Under the pieces are notes generated by a model. That model made no database searches. It had not been told where the DNA came from and worked only from the letters and a program-made list of their open reading frames with translations. From assembly GCA_013423325.1 (NCBI GenBank), contig BLJB01000154.1:34390-98389 (forward strand): a DNA stretch of 64,000 nt, in the 5' to 3' direction. Both the position numbers and the translations under genes were made by a program. Source of the DNA: Usnea hakonensis (lineage: Eukaryota; Ascomycota; Lecanoromycetes; Lecanorales; Parmeliaceae). Positions 1-12,218 of the stretch are shown here, one piece after another; positions within the stretch are counted from its first letter, which is position 1; the number at the start of each line of letters is the position of its first letter.

Positions 1-850
1 CGGCATTCCTAATTTCCGCATCTTCCGGAGGCTCGGGAATGGTGTAAGGGCCGTCCTTCTCACTCTTTTACGGCAGCTGTTTACGGTACAGTAGACAAGC
101 TCGTAGTAAGATCATTTCTCCGTCAGGATGTCCATTACCAAGCCTCGACATAAAGATACTCTTCACATGCTCGTGTGCTGAAGCATGAACAAACATTACG
201 AGGCCAGACTGGATAGACAACAGGCCTCGAGAAAAAGTAAGAAAGTTGGTTTCGAGCCTTACTTATCGCTCGATAGTGTTTTCCCGTTCGATCGATGGCA
301 AATTTCTTGCATAGCCAAAGGCGTGACGGCAAAGAGAACGACGGCCATCATCCGCAGACATTGAGGATCGTCGCTCATATCGATCTTGCCCAGAACCGTA
401 TCGTATGTGTGGGACAATAGAGACGGGAAAGCATGAAGTCGTTGTTCAAGGTCGCCGACGTGGACACCCTTTGCATCAGCTGATAGCAATATTTCGTATG
501 AGTTCTCCACAACAGCATTGACTGGTGGTTCATACTTGGCTACTGATGCATTAATTGAGGATCGAAGATAACCCACAGCAGCAGTACGTATTTTATCCAG
601 AGCCATATTACGAACATAATCGACAACAGCGGGAAGGGTTTCCCCCCAGAGCAGCAAGATACATCTCATCCAGAGCAGCGATATGACTGTCATTCAGTAC
701 ATGCTCTGCTTGGGAGTCTGACTTGCCAATCCAACGACGGATTGAAATTGCGACCATTCGGTACCCTATATCGTCCTGATTCGAGAATCTTGCCAAATTC
801 CCACCGAAGCGAAGCTAGTTCCACCTCCCTGACCCTCCAATCTTCTATAT
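1..850 (-). pseudogene. Degraded NLR (NACHT/STAND-type) fragment
   Basis: Three minus-strand pieces in different frames read like the end of a fungal NACHT-ankyrin protein. Around 690-300 there is a stretch resembling the NACHT-distal winged helix (DLEQRLHAFPSLL, then a hydrophobic LFAVTPLAMQEI segment). In another frame around 230-110 the pattern GLLSIQSG, FVHASAHEHV, then ACLLY matches the usual segment before ankyrin repeats. A third frame (796-608) leads into the first. No intron consistent with splice rules joins the frames, and an in-frame TAA follows the last piece near 60. I read this as a decayed, edge-truncated gene. The NLR family assignment is inferred from sequence pattern only; a live gene with unusual introns is not excluded. 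Confidence 0.38.
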
Positions 851-1404
851 CCCGACATCAACCCACTCGATCGATCGATCGATCGATTGCTCACACTGTA
901 ACAGCTTCAAGCCCCCCCTCCCCCCCTCTTTTCCAGCCCACCCCCACCCCAAAAAAGAAAAGGCGCCAAGCTATTTCTCCTGCTCCCGGATCAAATTCAA
1001 ATTCTCATGTATTTCAGGCGTTAGATTTTGAAGAAAAGAGGAGGGATGGGATTGGGAAGGGAAGGAAAGGAAAGGATACATCGAAACCTAGAGCCAGCAG
1101 GTAAGTACCTAAAGGACGAATGGATCCCCAAACCCCTCACTTTCACGGCCTGAATCATAAGGTAGGTAGTTTGTACAACAAAGCCCACGTCATTCATTTG
1201 GTCCTCAACTTAATGAAATCAGATCAGTCAATCCCAACTCCCCCAAAAGTTCCCAAGTCCAGGGCCAGTAATGCATTGATTAAAATTCTTTTTACTATAT
1301 GGATCCATCAGCCATTATCTATATATCCATAGTTACCCTATGAAGCCCTCATATGCCCAAAGGAGCTTCCATGCCCCACCATGCAACCCGCGGCCCCAGC
1401 CGTA
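851..1404. other. Intergenic, low complexity
   Basis: It contains the TCGA microsatellite, C-runs around 914-950 and a purine-rich block around 1030-1080. Open frames here have biased, unconvincing composition. No gene was recognised. Confidence 0.6.
867..887. repeat. TCGA microsatellite
   Basis: Five tandem copies of TCGA, a self-complementary unit, lie in noncoding sequence. No function is suggested. Confidence 0.85.
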
Positions 1405-4400
1405 TCATCGTACAAAAAAGAGCGCTCCAAGAAGGGTACAGAATATAGTATATACAACGAGGTTCTCCAACCTCGGAAGAGGCAATTTCTTCTGGCCGCC
1501 TTCAAACACCGCAGGTCCGGTAGTAGGTGCCTGGGTAGGCAGTATGACACTGCTATTCCCCATGACCAGAGTCCCGCCCAAATTCATGCTGACTGGGGTA
1601 CCCGAAATCATGGCGCCCTTCCCGCCGGGCAGGATCGTGGTTCCGTCAATTGCAAACCCGGTCGGGTTAGCTGTAATGATTTGCCCTGCCAGGGTCACTA
1701 TATCCGCCGGCGTGATGACGGCGGACGAGAGCATTTGCGTGCTGGAACCCACCACCACATCTGCCGCACCTGGTGCTAAGCTGATCGGTGTTCCTAGAAC
1801 AGTGATGATACCACCGGGTGTCAGAGTCTGGGACGCAATGACAAAGTCCGACGAAGCGTCCGCTGTGTACGTTGAGCCATCTAACGTCAAGACGGGTGCT
1901 TCTGCGGTGGAGGGTATGGCAGAAGCGGTCCCCAAGAATTGGGTGCTGGAACCAATGACTGCGAAGTTGGTTCCCTGGGGCATGGAAATGACCGTTGAGG
2001 AAGCTGTGATTGTGCCTCCTGGTGTCAAGGTCTGGCCCGCTACGATGAATTGTGTGGCTGAATTTGCAGTATATGTGGACCCGGCGAACGTCAATATGGC
2101 TGCGTTGGCAGATGGTGCGGAGGTGGCAAGAGACTGGGTACTGGTGCCGATGACCGCGACATTGGCTGAAGGGGCTAGTGATAAGGTGGTGCTGGATACA
2201 GCTATCTGGCCGCCTGGCGCTAGGGTTTGACCAGCTATCACAAACTGCGACGCAGTGTTCGCAGTGTATGTAGATCCGGCAAATGTTAATACGGCTGGAG
2301 AGGACGCTGGCTCAGGCGTCGAGAGAATTTGGGTGCTGGTGCCAATCACTGCTGCATTGGCTGCGGGAGCCAAGGACACTTTGGTACCGGACACAGCGAT
2401 CTGACCGCCTGGCGTTAGTGTTTGACCTGCAACGACGAATTGCGAAGCCGCGTTGGCAGTATATGTTGAGCCAGCAACAGATAGCACCAATGGCGAAGAG
2501 GGCGTAGGACTTGAGGGTAGTGTGCCGGCAATTAGGTTCCCAGAGGATGCTAAAGAGTAGTACTTTCCATCAGATGTGTGGGCTGGTCCGCCGACTGACA
2601 ATGTCGAGCCAGCAATTGCCACGGCTGAAGGATCCGTGATACTCAGTGTCTGGCCTAGAGCGGTAACAATGTGAGGAGTGAACGCAGGAGTTGGAGCAGG
2701 AGAGGGCGCGCTGCTGGCTCCGAGAGCGCCGTTGATTATAGCTCCTAGACCTTGGGTGGACTGCGTTCCACCACCCAGATTGATCGTCGTGGGTGCTTGT
2801 GGTATTGCTGGCTGACCTTTCGAACCTGAGTTTTGAGACCCTGAATTCGGAGCTGGAGTTCCGTCTTGGCCTGAAGCCTTCTGACTGGGATCTTTGGCAG
2901 TGTCCGAACCAGAATTGTTTGGATCCGAATTTGCGACATCCCCCGAGGCATTTGAGACAGGACTATTCGGATCTGGTGTCTGGGAGTTCGAAGAGGGAGA
3001 TGAACCCGCCTCTTGAACAGGGCTACTTTGATTTGGATCCTCTGATTGCTTGTTGCTGGAGTCTAGCGGATCCAGTTGCTTGAGGTCAGCTGCTGGATCT
3101 GAAGCTCCATTTGGATCCGACACGCCTTGGCCTGAATCTTTCGAAGGATCGGTACCAGGACTGCTTGGGGCTGTCGTAGGTTTCGGTAAGCTTGGCGACC
3201 CAACATTGGCTGGCGCAGCTATCGCTGTCGTCGGCGCTGGGGGATCATTCGTTGGTGTGACACTAGGGGTAAGTGCTTCAGCTTGCTTCGCTGCTTCGGG
3301 CGCATTTTTCACTGATGTAGAAGCCGGGTCGCCTGGGTCGCCTAGGGCATGTGCAGTTTGCAACGCTTTCGGCGGATCATAGATTCCACAAGGCAAAGTC
3401 AGAAGAGCATCGGCCGAATTGCTTGTACAGCTTCCCCAGGCGGGGTCGATCGCTAGAATCTCGGTTGGCACCAGGATCACTGGATTATAAGGTTCCCCAT
3501 ATGTTGCTGTCAGATACGTGCTGCCGTCGCAGGAGGTAGAGAAGGGGTTTGATAAACCCCAAGTCGGACACGCGAGGTCTGAGAGAGCCAAAGTGTCGAT
3601 GTGTGCCTCGGCGTCTTCACCTTGCGGTCTGCACGTAGAAGGCCATGTTTTGTACGAAGCAGTGGTGATGGCAGGAACTGCGACAGGTGGTGGATTTGTA
3701 TGCGCGCTTCCTACAAGGCCACAAGAATCTGATACCGAGACCCCGCCAATGACTGATACATACAACGAGGGGAAAGTACTAGTGCGGTTATTAGTACGGA
3801 AGTGTCGCACCCATTGAGAGAAATCTGAACCTACAGAGTGTATCCTTCAAGGACAGTGGTAGTCGGGCTACCATTCACCAGAGGTGCAAGAGATTGGATA
3901 TTCGAGGCGTTGGATGCGTAAGGGACGCCGGTCTGGAAGGGGTTTATGGATGCCCCTCGCGCGCAATTATTCTTGACTGATGCCGTCGGCCAATAGTAAA
4001 CCTGGACTTGCTCTGCCAAAACTCGGCAGCTACCACATTGAGTAATTGATGCTGGTACAGTGGCTGAGGCTGATGAATTAGACTTAGCAAAGCTGAAACT
4101 GGATGTCGTCGAGGATTGGATTGCTGAGGTAGTTGGGCTTGCTGACGCCGTGACGGACAAAAGTGTCGTTGGTGTAGAGGCGGAAGAGATAGGACTAGGC
4201 GTCGAAATAGGGGTCGAACTGGGCGTCGCTGAGGATGCTGTCGTTGAGGGGGGTACCGGAGTTGATGTACTAGAGGTCGGAGGGACTGCGACAGGTGATG
4301 TACTCGTAGCCGGAGGATTGGCCGGAGTTGATGTGCTGGATAGTGGTGGGTGGTAGGGTCCCAGTGGTGTACTCGTAGCCGGAGGTTTGGCCGGAGTTGA

Positions 4401-4661
4401 TGTGCTGGATGGTGGAGGTGGTGGTGGGATGTCCGCAGGTGGTGTACTCGTAGGCGGAGGATTTACCACAGCAGGCGCTGTCGATGAGATGGGAGCGTCC
4501 CCGGCTGGAGATTCCCCACCCCCTGTAGCACTGAGAAGTGGAGCGACACCGTACACTGGAGCATTTTCATCGCAGGGCGCCGAGCATACTGCTGTGACCC
4601 GGGCGCAGTGGGTAAAGAGAATGCATAAGATGCCCAAGGGCAATTGAGCGGATAGTTGCAT
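1405..4661 (-). CDS. Large Ser/Thr/Pro-rich surface protein with tandem repeats
   Basis: Model: 4661-3835 joined to 3778-1405, about 1066 aa. The 56-nt intron has donor GTAGGT, a TACTAATAAC branch and acceptor CACTAG; splicing yields a continuous YTLTFPSLYVSV segment. The protein starts with a signal peptide (MQLSAQLPLGILCILFTHC), followed by a P/S/T-rich stalk. A CGSCR...YYWP motif block around residues 215-290 is common in secreted Pezizomycotina proteins. Next come a second S/P/D/N-rich linker and about five tandem repeats of roughly 60 aa (GSTYTAN, then AGQTLTPGG, then SLAP, then VIGTSTQ). The C-terminus is hydrophobic (VVYTIFCTLLGALFF), fitting a membrane anchor or GPI signal. A role at the cell wall or in adhesion is inferred; no enzyme domain was seen. 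Confidence 0.85.
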
Positions 4662-6371
4662 CGTATTAGTTGGTGTTCAAATATCTCTATGTTTGGTTGA
4701 TCTTTTTGGGTTTTAACGAGAGTGCAAGGCGGACCGGAGAACCTTGGAAGACTCTGCTTAATTCAATCGTTCCGGGACATGCATCATAAAGAGCGTGAAG
4801 TATGTTATACAAAGTGATGCTATGCGTTGAAAAAGCACGTCGCACGCAAAATGTACAGGCGATGCTCAATGGGTAAGAACACACACTGTCGAAGTGAAGT
4901 TCCAAAAGATGCTGAGAATAAGCCCAAGGAAAAGCTCGAGACTGCGCCATCACTTTTATTTTTAAGCAGGAAGCTCGAGCCCTTAAGGTAATAATAGAGT
5001 TCAGAGATTTTCAACATATAAGGTAGGACGAGACAGCGGTGTACGGCGCAGTCAAAGTTTGCCATGCTCAGTAAAGTAAGATGAAATCTGAGTGAGATCT
5101 TTAAATCATCATCCAATCAGAGCTCGGACGTTTGCAGCGCGACAGCAGCCCATATCATATCAAGCTTAGCTTGAAGGTCCACCGCCAATCTCCGCCCGAA
5201 ACCGCACCAATTAATATTTCTCAGACTCTGTTTGATTTGACACTTCAAGGCCTAAGGACCGGCCTAGTTGCCTAGCTGAGAAACAGTTTGAGGCTGAGCC
5301 ATCGCGAGGAGCAGAAATTGGAATCCTTCGACCTCGCATGGAAGTCTGTTCGGTTGTTCCTTGCAATCCCAGAAAGTGGCGACATTGTTTCATGTGGAGT
5401 CTGTCTCGACGGCAGTCGGCAGTCACGGCACAGAATACCACAGTCCTGTCAGTCCTCCGTAGAGCAGATATAAGGACTCACTGCTGATATCGCCACCGGC
5501 TTTCTTGTCAGCACATATCTGAATGCAAGACCCGATGAGAATAGTGGAGTCCTAAATAATATGAAGGCTCGTCTCCCAAAAGCGATGATTTTGAAAATCC
5601 GAGGACATGAATACCGTTCACCGAAAGCCCCTGAGCAGTCCTGCGGCAGTTGATCATTCCTGGACGACCGAGGGACCAAGAGCTCAGGTAGCTAAGATAA
5701 TGTAGTACTCACCCAATGTCACCTTCCATGGCTAGCTACTAGAGTTACATGACCCATATTAAGTATTATTAAGGTGATGGTGGAGTAATGAAACCATTCG
5801 ATGCAACTGCCGGTGCTGCCGAACCCACTGCCGAAATATCGCCGTCTGTTTCCTCGATTGTTCACATTCCTAAGCGAACAAACATGGTGAACCACAAACG
5901 TACCCTGGGCTTGAAATCGCGACCTTATAACAAGGCTGCAATATCTAGGACTTTAAAAGAAAATAGCAATGGAGTGGACCTTTTCACCAGCCTCACAGCC
6001 TCCTTCCACGACGTGAGAGCAGCTTGGACGGCACGAAGCCCCCAGAAGTTCGATACCAGGACTACAAGACGCTGGATTGAAAGCAATCCTGCGTAACAGC
6101 GTAGTAAAAATGTAGAGTAGCTACAAGTTTCATGTCGACCCAGTAACTCCTCGCAAGTCCTGAAAAATATCAAAGGCCCGCCGGTATCTGCCCCTCCCTC
6201 GTACTCTATGATACAAGAATCCCATTCTTTTCGAGTGCTTGAGCGAGCGGCTTTTTCTCATCCGTCGCAAGACCCATCATTCATGCATCACCGTCCCAGA
6301 AGCAAGCTCGACCCCAGCGACGAGCATTTGTAGTATTTCGTAAGCAGAGTGTAAACACCCCCCCAAGCCCC
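4662..6371. other. Intergenic between surface-protein gene and BLOC-1 gene
   Basis: The left part is the promoter side of the surface-protein gene. Short open frames occur, including 102 codons at 5788-6096 on the plus strand, but none shows a recognisable domain, signal peptide or good splice context. Nothing else can be supported. Confidence 0.5.
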
Positions 6372-6878
6372 TCATATAGACCCATTGCCCTCTCGACCAT
6401 TCCTCCCATCCCCACCCTTCCCCAGCCCTCGCCCCTCCCCCACCATCCCCTTCCCCCCCTCCCCTTCCCCCTCCCCCTCACCATCCCCCCCCTCCCCCCT
6501 CTCCCCCCTCCCAACCGCCTCCTCCAACACCAACAAATCCCTCTCCAACACCTCCGCCCAATTCTGAATATCCCCCAACTCCTTCAACTTCTCCGCCGCC
6601 CCCTTGGCCACCCCATGCTGCTTCCTCGCCCGCTTGGCCAACTCCTTCGTCTGCTTCACCACGTCGAGTTCCTGCTTCGCGAGCATCTGTGCGTTGGCGT
6701 GGATGTCTTTGGCGCGGGACTCGAGGAAGGAGATGTGCGAGGCGCCGATGGAGGAGAGGTGGGCTGTGAAGGCGGCGCGGGCTTCGGCGGTGCGTTGGGG
6801 GTCCGGGGCCGGTGGGGGGGGAGGGGAGGGTTGGGGGTCGAGGGGGGCGGTTGTTGAGGAGGTGGAGGTTGGTGGCAT
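6372..6878 (-). CDS. bls1: BLOC-1 subunit 1 (BLOS1/GCN5L1)-like protein
   Basis: A single-exon 168-aa protein. Residues about 28-120 form a Lys/Ala-rich helical region ending in KELGDIQNWAEVLERDL. This corresponds to the diagnostic GCN5L1/BLOS1 segment (KEIGDVENWA in animal proteins). BLOC-1 subunits are small coiled-coil proteins acting in endosomal and lysosome-related sorting. The N-terminus is proline-rich. The C-terminus (from about residue 125) is an unusual Gly/Glu/Lys tail encoded by a C-rich tract on the plus strand (6400-6510), so its length may vary between isolates. The start is the only methionine ahead of the conserved region. Family assignment is from recalled motif similarity. 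Confidence 0.68.
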   Translation of the reverse strand: MPPTSTSSTTAPLDPQPSPPPPPAPDPQRTAEARAAFTAHLSSIGASHISFLESRAKDIHANAQMLAKQELDVVKQTKELAKRARKQHGVAKGAAEKLKELGDIQNWAEVLERDLLVLEEAVGRGERGEGGDGEGEGEGEGGKGMVGEGRGLGKGGDGRNGREGNGSI

Positions 6879-7563
6879 GTTGGCGGGTTGCGTAGTAGTG
6901 AAGTAGTTAGTTACATGGTCAAGAAAGGCGGTAGGATCCTAGGTAATTGTGCTTTGGGCAGCCCAACAACAACAGCAGCAGGGTAGAAACAGCGGCGTGC
7001 CGATCCGCAGAGCCCCACCTTTTTGCCGATGCATGGTTTTTGTTTTGCCCAATTCCTTCTCCACCGTCTTACACGCCGGATTCTACGAATTTGCGCATGG
7101 ACTGTACCGCAGAAGTATACTTTTAGCACTTGCCCAATGGTCCACACAATTTCCAGCACCTTGGTTTCGGCGACTTTTCTTGTTTTGCTTGGTATTCCAA
7201 AAGGGGTTTAAGCCTAGGGTCTAGGAGCTCAGCAATACCACTTGGACATCTTGACACTAAAACGTTTGCTAACATGACTCTCACTTTGTTTTACATGGAC
7301 AGTCCATCCGATATACTTGTAAACAATGGCGTTGTCTCTCAGGAGGGGAGACTATGAGGATTTCTTTTACAACCATGCAGAGAACTTTTGCGAGCACTGT
7401 CTAAATCATTCTATCCAATAGCATCGCCGAGCAAATAAAGAACAAACCTCAATGATTGGCGTGCAACCTTTCTATGGCTCATTTGCCGTCGCAGAACCCT
7501 CGAGCAGATGGTACTACCAACTATGTAGAGAAGAAATAAAACACAACGCATCGGTTTCAATTT
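6879..7563. other. Intergenic
   Basis: The promoter side of the BLOC-1 gene and the 3' side of threonine synthase. It has a CAA/CAG-rich run near 6965-6980. No gene was recognised. Confidence 0.5.
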
Positions 7564-9506
7564 CTAAGAACCCGACCCAGTAGCCTCCAATTCCTTTCTC
7601 ACCTCCTCAATAATAACCCTCCTCACCCCATCCAGCCCGTCACTCTTCTTCACACGCATCACCCTCCTCGGTAGATCCTCCAATCCCACAAACTGCGGCG
7701 GCAGTATGTCCTTGAAATGGAACCCCTCCTCTTCGCCCAACGCCATCTCCACGGCACGGCTGAATTTGGCAGGATGCGCCGTCGCGAGGGCTACATGATG
7801 CACACCTCGCGTCTCCCTTGTCGATCGCAAGGCGGCCGTAACACCGATTGCGGAGTGGGGATCGAGGATGTAGCCTCCGTCTCCTGGTGTGCCAGGCCAC
7901 TGGTATACGTTGCGGATTGTAGAGATTGTCTCCTGATCCGAGACTCGCTCTGACACGAAATCTTTTTTGGCTGCCTCCAAGATTTCTTGGTCGACACTGA
8001 AGGCCCCTTTTGTCCGGAGGTCGCTTTGCCACCGCTTGACTTTCTCTGCTGCTACTTTCCTCCGCTCCTCCACGTTCAATGTGTCCTTGCTCTGCACCTC
8101 AAATGCTAAAAACCATAGCAGCCGTTCGAAATTAGAAGAAACTAAGATATCCATTGCTGGACTCAAGGTCTCCTTGACTCCTTCAGAGTGGGCTTTCGCA
8201 CCATCTTCCTCGATCCCGCCCTGTGCTTCCTTACCATAGACGGGGTGTTTCTCATAAGTCCCTGTCTGCCAGAAGCGGTACAAAATGTCATTTTCATTCG
8301 TTGCAACGACGAGCTTATGTATCGGCAGACCCATGGATTTGGCGAAGTAGCCAGCTAATACGTCTGGAACTCAATTAGTAACTTCTTCAGAGACTACATT
8401 GTTGATGTATGATATTACTCCCAAAATTTCCGCTGGGTGTGACGAAGCGAACGCTATCTTTGGAAGGCTCGAAGGAGCCTGAGCGGATGAGCGAGAAATA
8501 CGATGCAAAGTAGTACGTTATTTGCGCGAGGATCCTAAGAAATATTTAGGATAGAGCTTTACCAGATGATAATACGAGTTACCTAGCAAAATTCACCGAG
8601 TTTGGTGTTGTCAGATGGTAGTTTGTATTCATTTGATCATCACCAAACAAGGTTTTGACGTATTCCTGGCGAGGCTCTGATAAATGATGTATTCCCCTAG
8701 AGGATTAGAGGACATGTACCTGACAATCATCAAAGGTCCCGTCAATGTTCAGACAATGGACTGATAAGACATTGATCAGCTCAGCTGACGGGTAGCTTCG
8801 GCACGAGTTGAGTAATAGGAGCTGGACTATTGGTACAGGAGTGCTCACTATTCTCATTCTGTACCGTTGTCATCTGGGCCTCCTGTACGGGGCTAACCTT
8901 GCCGTCCGGATACATGATAAATATCGAAACATCTTTCTTTCCTCTCAAGCCATATATGGCGGCTGAGCCAGTGTCACCAGAAGTAGCACAAATGACAGTC
9001 AGATGATCCCTCGCCTTGCCTACCTTGCCTTCATTTTTTCTGACAAGGAAGAACTCGAGCAAGTTCCCTAGAAATTGCAGTGCGACATCTTTGAACGCTA
9101 ATGTCGGACCGTGAAAGAGCTCTAGCAGATAGAGCTTACGCTCGTTGTCAAGTGTCACTGTGGGGGCTATCTCTGGAACACTGAAGGTTGAGTAGGATCT
9201 GTGTACGATGTCGTTGAGTGCGGCTGGCGAAATCTCATTTGGTGAGATATACAAGCTGCAGATTTGAAATGCAAGGTCCTGGAATGACAAGTTCAGCCAG
9301 TCACGGTGCCAATTTGATGGCAAGGAGGGTATTTCTTCTGGGATGAAGAGCCCGTTATCGGAGGCAAGACCTGTGAGTACGACTTCCTCAAAGGATAGCT
9401 AGCCATCGTCAGGAGCTGCAATGTGCGTCATAGGAATGTGCGGACCCACACCATAAGAGCCCCCACGAGTGCTGAGATAGGTCTGCGAGGCGGTAAAAGA
9501 AGCCAT
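7564..9506 (-). CDS. THR4: Threonine synthase
   Basis: Exons: 9506-9450, 9398-8849, 8760-8720, 8665-8583, 8534-8419, 8363-7564; 548 aa. All splice sites are GT..AG and the phases agree. The enzyme converts O-phospho-L-homoserine to threonine using PLP, the last step of threonine biosynthesis. Seen in the sequence: N-terminal YLSTRGGSYG (the first intron follows this glycine), FHGPTLAFKDVALQF with the expected PLP lysine at about residue 122, ATSGDTGSAAIYGL, PSGNFGNVLAGYFAKSMGLP, NENDILYRFW, LSPAMDILVSSNFERLLW and DPHSAIGV. The length fits fungal Thr4 (about 515-550). The start is chosen at the ATG that opens the conserved N-terminal motif. A TGACTC motif 170 bp upstream suggests general amino-acid control. 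Confidence 0.95.
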
Positions 9507-9675
9507 GGCGGGATGAGTAGACTTTACAGCTAGAAATTCAGGAGCAGCGCAATTGTCAATGTCATACGACAGAAAGTCGCTGTATCTTACTAGACAATGC
9601 TAAAGTAGTATACACGTACCTTAGATACCTAGATGAGAAAGGCGAAGCGAAAATTTGAATTTTGGGGCGAGAAAT

Positions 9676-9682
9676 TGACTCT
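9676..9682. promoter_or_regulatory. Candidate Gcn4/CPC1 site upstream of THR4
   Basis: The plus strand reads TGACTCT, a six-of-seven match to the TGACTCA cross-pathway-control element, about 170 bp before the threonine synthase ATG. Function is inferred from motif and position. Confidence 0.4.
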
Positions 9683-9984
9683 ACAACTAGCCCAAATGTG
9701 GACTAGCCCCCAGAGCCCTACACCTTAATTCTTCCGAGGTTCTGTTGCAAAGGGCTCGAATGGCTCTTACAAGTATAGAACGCTTCTGACACCTACATCT
9801 CAGAGAAAGTTGTCAGTAACTTGGCGTTCGCATGGCATCGCGTCGGAGTATTGTGCATTCTGTTGGTAACGAAGATCAAATAACGGCTTATAAAGTCATT
9901 ATCCATTCACTGAAACTCAAGGTCTACATCCTAAGCGAGAGACAGGTATGATAGTAATTCAATAACACCTTCCTCAAGCATCCC

Positions 9985-11548
9985 TCAACCTGGAGGGTAC
10001 AGCGCAACTTTAGCGCCATTCCGACTTTCAGTCAGCATCTTCGTCATTTCCACGTACTCCACCGACGCGTCTTGATTTTCAATCGTCTCAAACGTCGTCA
10101 CCATTCTGACTAGTAGGTACACTGCCTGAGTCAAAACCTGCTGCTGGGCCGGACAGATTCTCGGTCCCCCGAAGAACGGCGTCCAGTCCCACGTATGCTT
10201 ACTCCCAATCCAGCGCTGCGGCTTGAACTCCTCGACATCCTCCCCCCATGTATCCTTCCAATGATTAGGAGCGTAGGTGTTCAGTGCTACAATGTTTCCT
10301 TTTTGAACGAAAATTGGTGCTGTGCCATCCGGGCCACCTCCGCGAGGGAGAATTGTATCTTTGACTGCTGTTCGGGCAATACGGCCGGAGGGACCTTGAA
10401 GACGAAGGGATTCGAACAAGACGTATTTGAAGAAGGTGAGGGATTTGAGTATCTCAAATGTTAAAGGCTGATCGCCTAGAGCCAAAGCTTGTTTGCGTAA
10501 TTCTGTCCACACTTCGGGATTGCGGGCAAGGTTGAAGAACGCATTAGAAAGAGCGATTCCAGTGCTATCACGAGCAGGGAAGAAGACGTTGATGATTTGG
10601 AAACGTAGATCAATGGGGTCGCGAATGTGTTTAGCCATCTCATTGATGAGTATGTAGCGGGCAGAAACGGGCGATTGGGTCTCAGGATCATCACTAGATG
10701 TAGTATCCGCGAGAGCCCGAGCTACGTGTCTGTCCACGAAAGCATGGACTTTGTCGCAAGAACTCTTCCATTTCTTGTTGTCAAACAGGAACATAAATCG
10801 CAGCTTTCCGGCCTGGGCGCGGCGCCCCGCCCCTTGAAGGGCTTGGCCGAAGGCGTCCAGAAAGTCTTGCGCATCAAACGGCGTGTCTGTCAGTGAACTA
10901 ACGGATTCCCCAAAGATGAACTCAGTCGAGCTATCAAGGAACTATTCCCCATCAGCTTCGTGGGCGATGAATAAGATAGGGATGTCTTACGAGTTTCAAA
11001 AGCAGAGGATGCAAATCCACAGTGCTCCCATCTCGAGGTATTAGATCGAGAAACCGATTTACGTGAACTTTGAACGAGTCTATGTCGGAGAGCTCCGCCC
11101 GCATGAACAGTGGCTTAATCAGGTCTCTAGAATGTTTCCACAACGGTCCATCTTGAGAAAAAATGCCATTTCCCAAAAGAGGCGCCAAGGACTTGTTCCG
11201 CATTGCCAATTTCCCATAGTCTTGGAATGATAGAGATGCAACTTGCTGGAAATTTGCTGGCTCTATGGTGTTGATCACCTTTGTGCCGGCAAGGTTTTCT
11301 TCCCAAGTCTTCCCATAGTTCTGGTACTGCTGGAGGTAGAGTCTATTGTAGCGACCGGCTTTGATGGCTGCCATCCGCGATCGTAGCATGTCGATGCCAT
11401 ATGGTAATCTATGCGGGTATTTTTGGGGCTCCTGGCAACCATGCCTGAATGCTGCAGTACGGTATGCATGGCGTTTTGTCCAGATTTTGTACAGGTATCG
11501 GATAGCAGCCAACAAACTTATCGTGACGAAGGTATTCAGCAGCTGCAT
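9985..11548 (-). CDS. Cytochrome P450, CYP52-like
   Basis: Exons 11548-10991 and 10941-9985 (49-nt intron, donor GTAAGA, acceptor AATAG); 504 aa. An N-terminal membrane anchor (LLNTFVTISLLAAIRYLYKIW) is followed by the HGCQEPQKYPHRLP hinge typical of n-alkane/fatty-acid hydroxylase-like CYP52 relatives. Helix I carries PARDSTG, helix K carries ESLR (ExxR), and the PERF-like region is FKPQRW. The heme loop FFGGPRICPAQ has the ligand Cys at about residue 449. The usual glycine two residues after this Cys is alanine here. The likely location is the ER membrane, as a monooxygenase. The gene is divergent from the UstYa-like gene, which hints at a shared pathway, but the substrate cannot be told from sequence. 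Confidence 0.9.
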
Positions 11549-12218
11549 CTTCCAAATCTCTTGAGTTGTAAGACAAAAAAGAAAAGGATTGCAAGGTGCC
11601 TAGTGAGTACGCATGGAACCTAACCCTATGGCGAAATACTAAGATACTCAGTCTGCTTGTCGAATTTACTGCAGCGCTCCTTACGTCCGCGCGGATTATT
11701 GAGCATATTGAATTGGTGGGCGGCCTCGTCGATCTTTACCGTTTCTCGCTGCATGATGCATATGCAGTCATCTCACCTGAAATGCACAGTCTCAACCAAT
11801 AATTAAACGTAATTCGACTATTTCAATAATTTAGGATGTTGCTGGCTATACGACCAGCGTGTAATGGTGAGCGCTAAATCCCTCGAATTTTGACCTCGGC
11901 AACTTTTTTCGTCCAGCCGCATATCCTTATCAAAGACTGAGGCATGCGGTCACAGTCATTGAGAATTGAGATACTAGTGAGCGGCAGGCGAACGGGGGGA
12001 TGGATGGATGAAGTTCCGCATCCCTGATTTAAACGCTCGATCGTATGGGTCGTTTTTTGAAAGTCAGCCCCACACCGAGAATCGCCTACCGAACACCGAC
12101 TCACTGGGTGCAGGCCTGCTGTTGGACTGCTGTCAGTTCTCCCTCTTCTTCTTTGCTCGCGAATGCCTCATCCTCTCCGAAACCCTATTGCCTTTTTATT
12201 CTTTCTGTCGGCATAGAC
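11549..12218. promoter_or_regulatory. Shared divergent promoter region, P450 / UstYa-like
   Basis: A 670-bp spacer separates the two start codons. No unambiguous TATA box or known operator was picked out. It is listed because the divergent arrangement makes co-regulation plausible. Confidence 0.35.

Noticed and set aside
742..1104. 120-codon plus-strand open frame
   Set aside because: Composition follows the local C-runs and purine-rich text; no domain, and it overlaps a microsatellite.
5788..6096. 102-codon plus-strand open frame
   Set aside because: No recognisable family, signal peptide or splice partner; cannot be told from chance.
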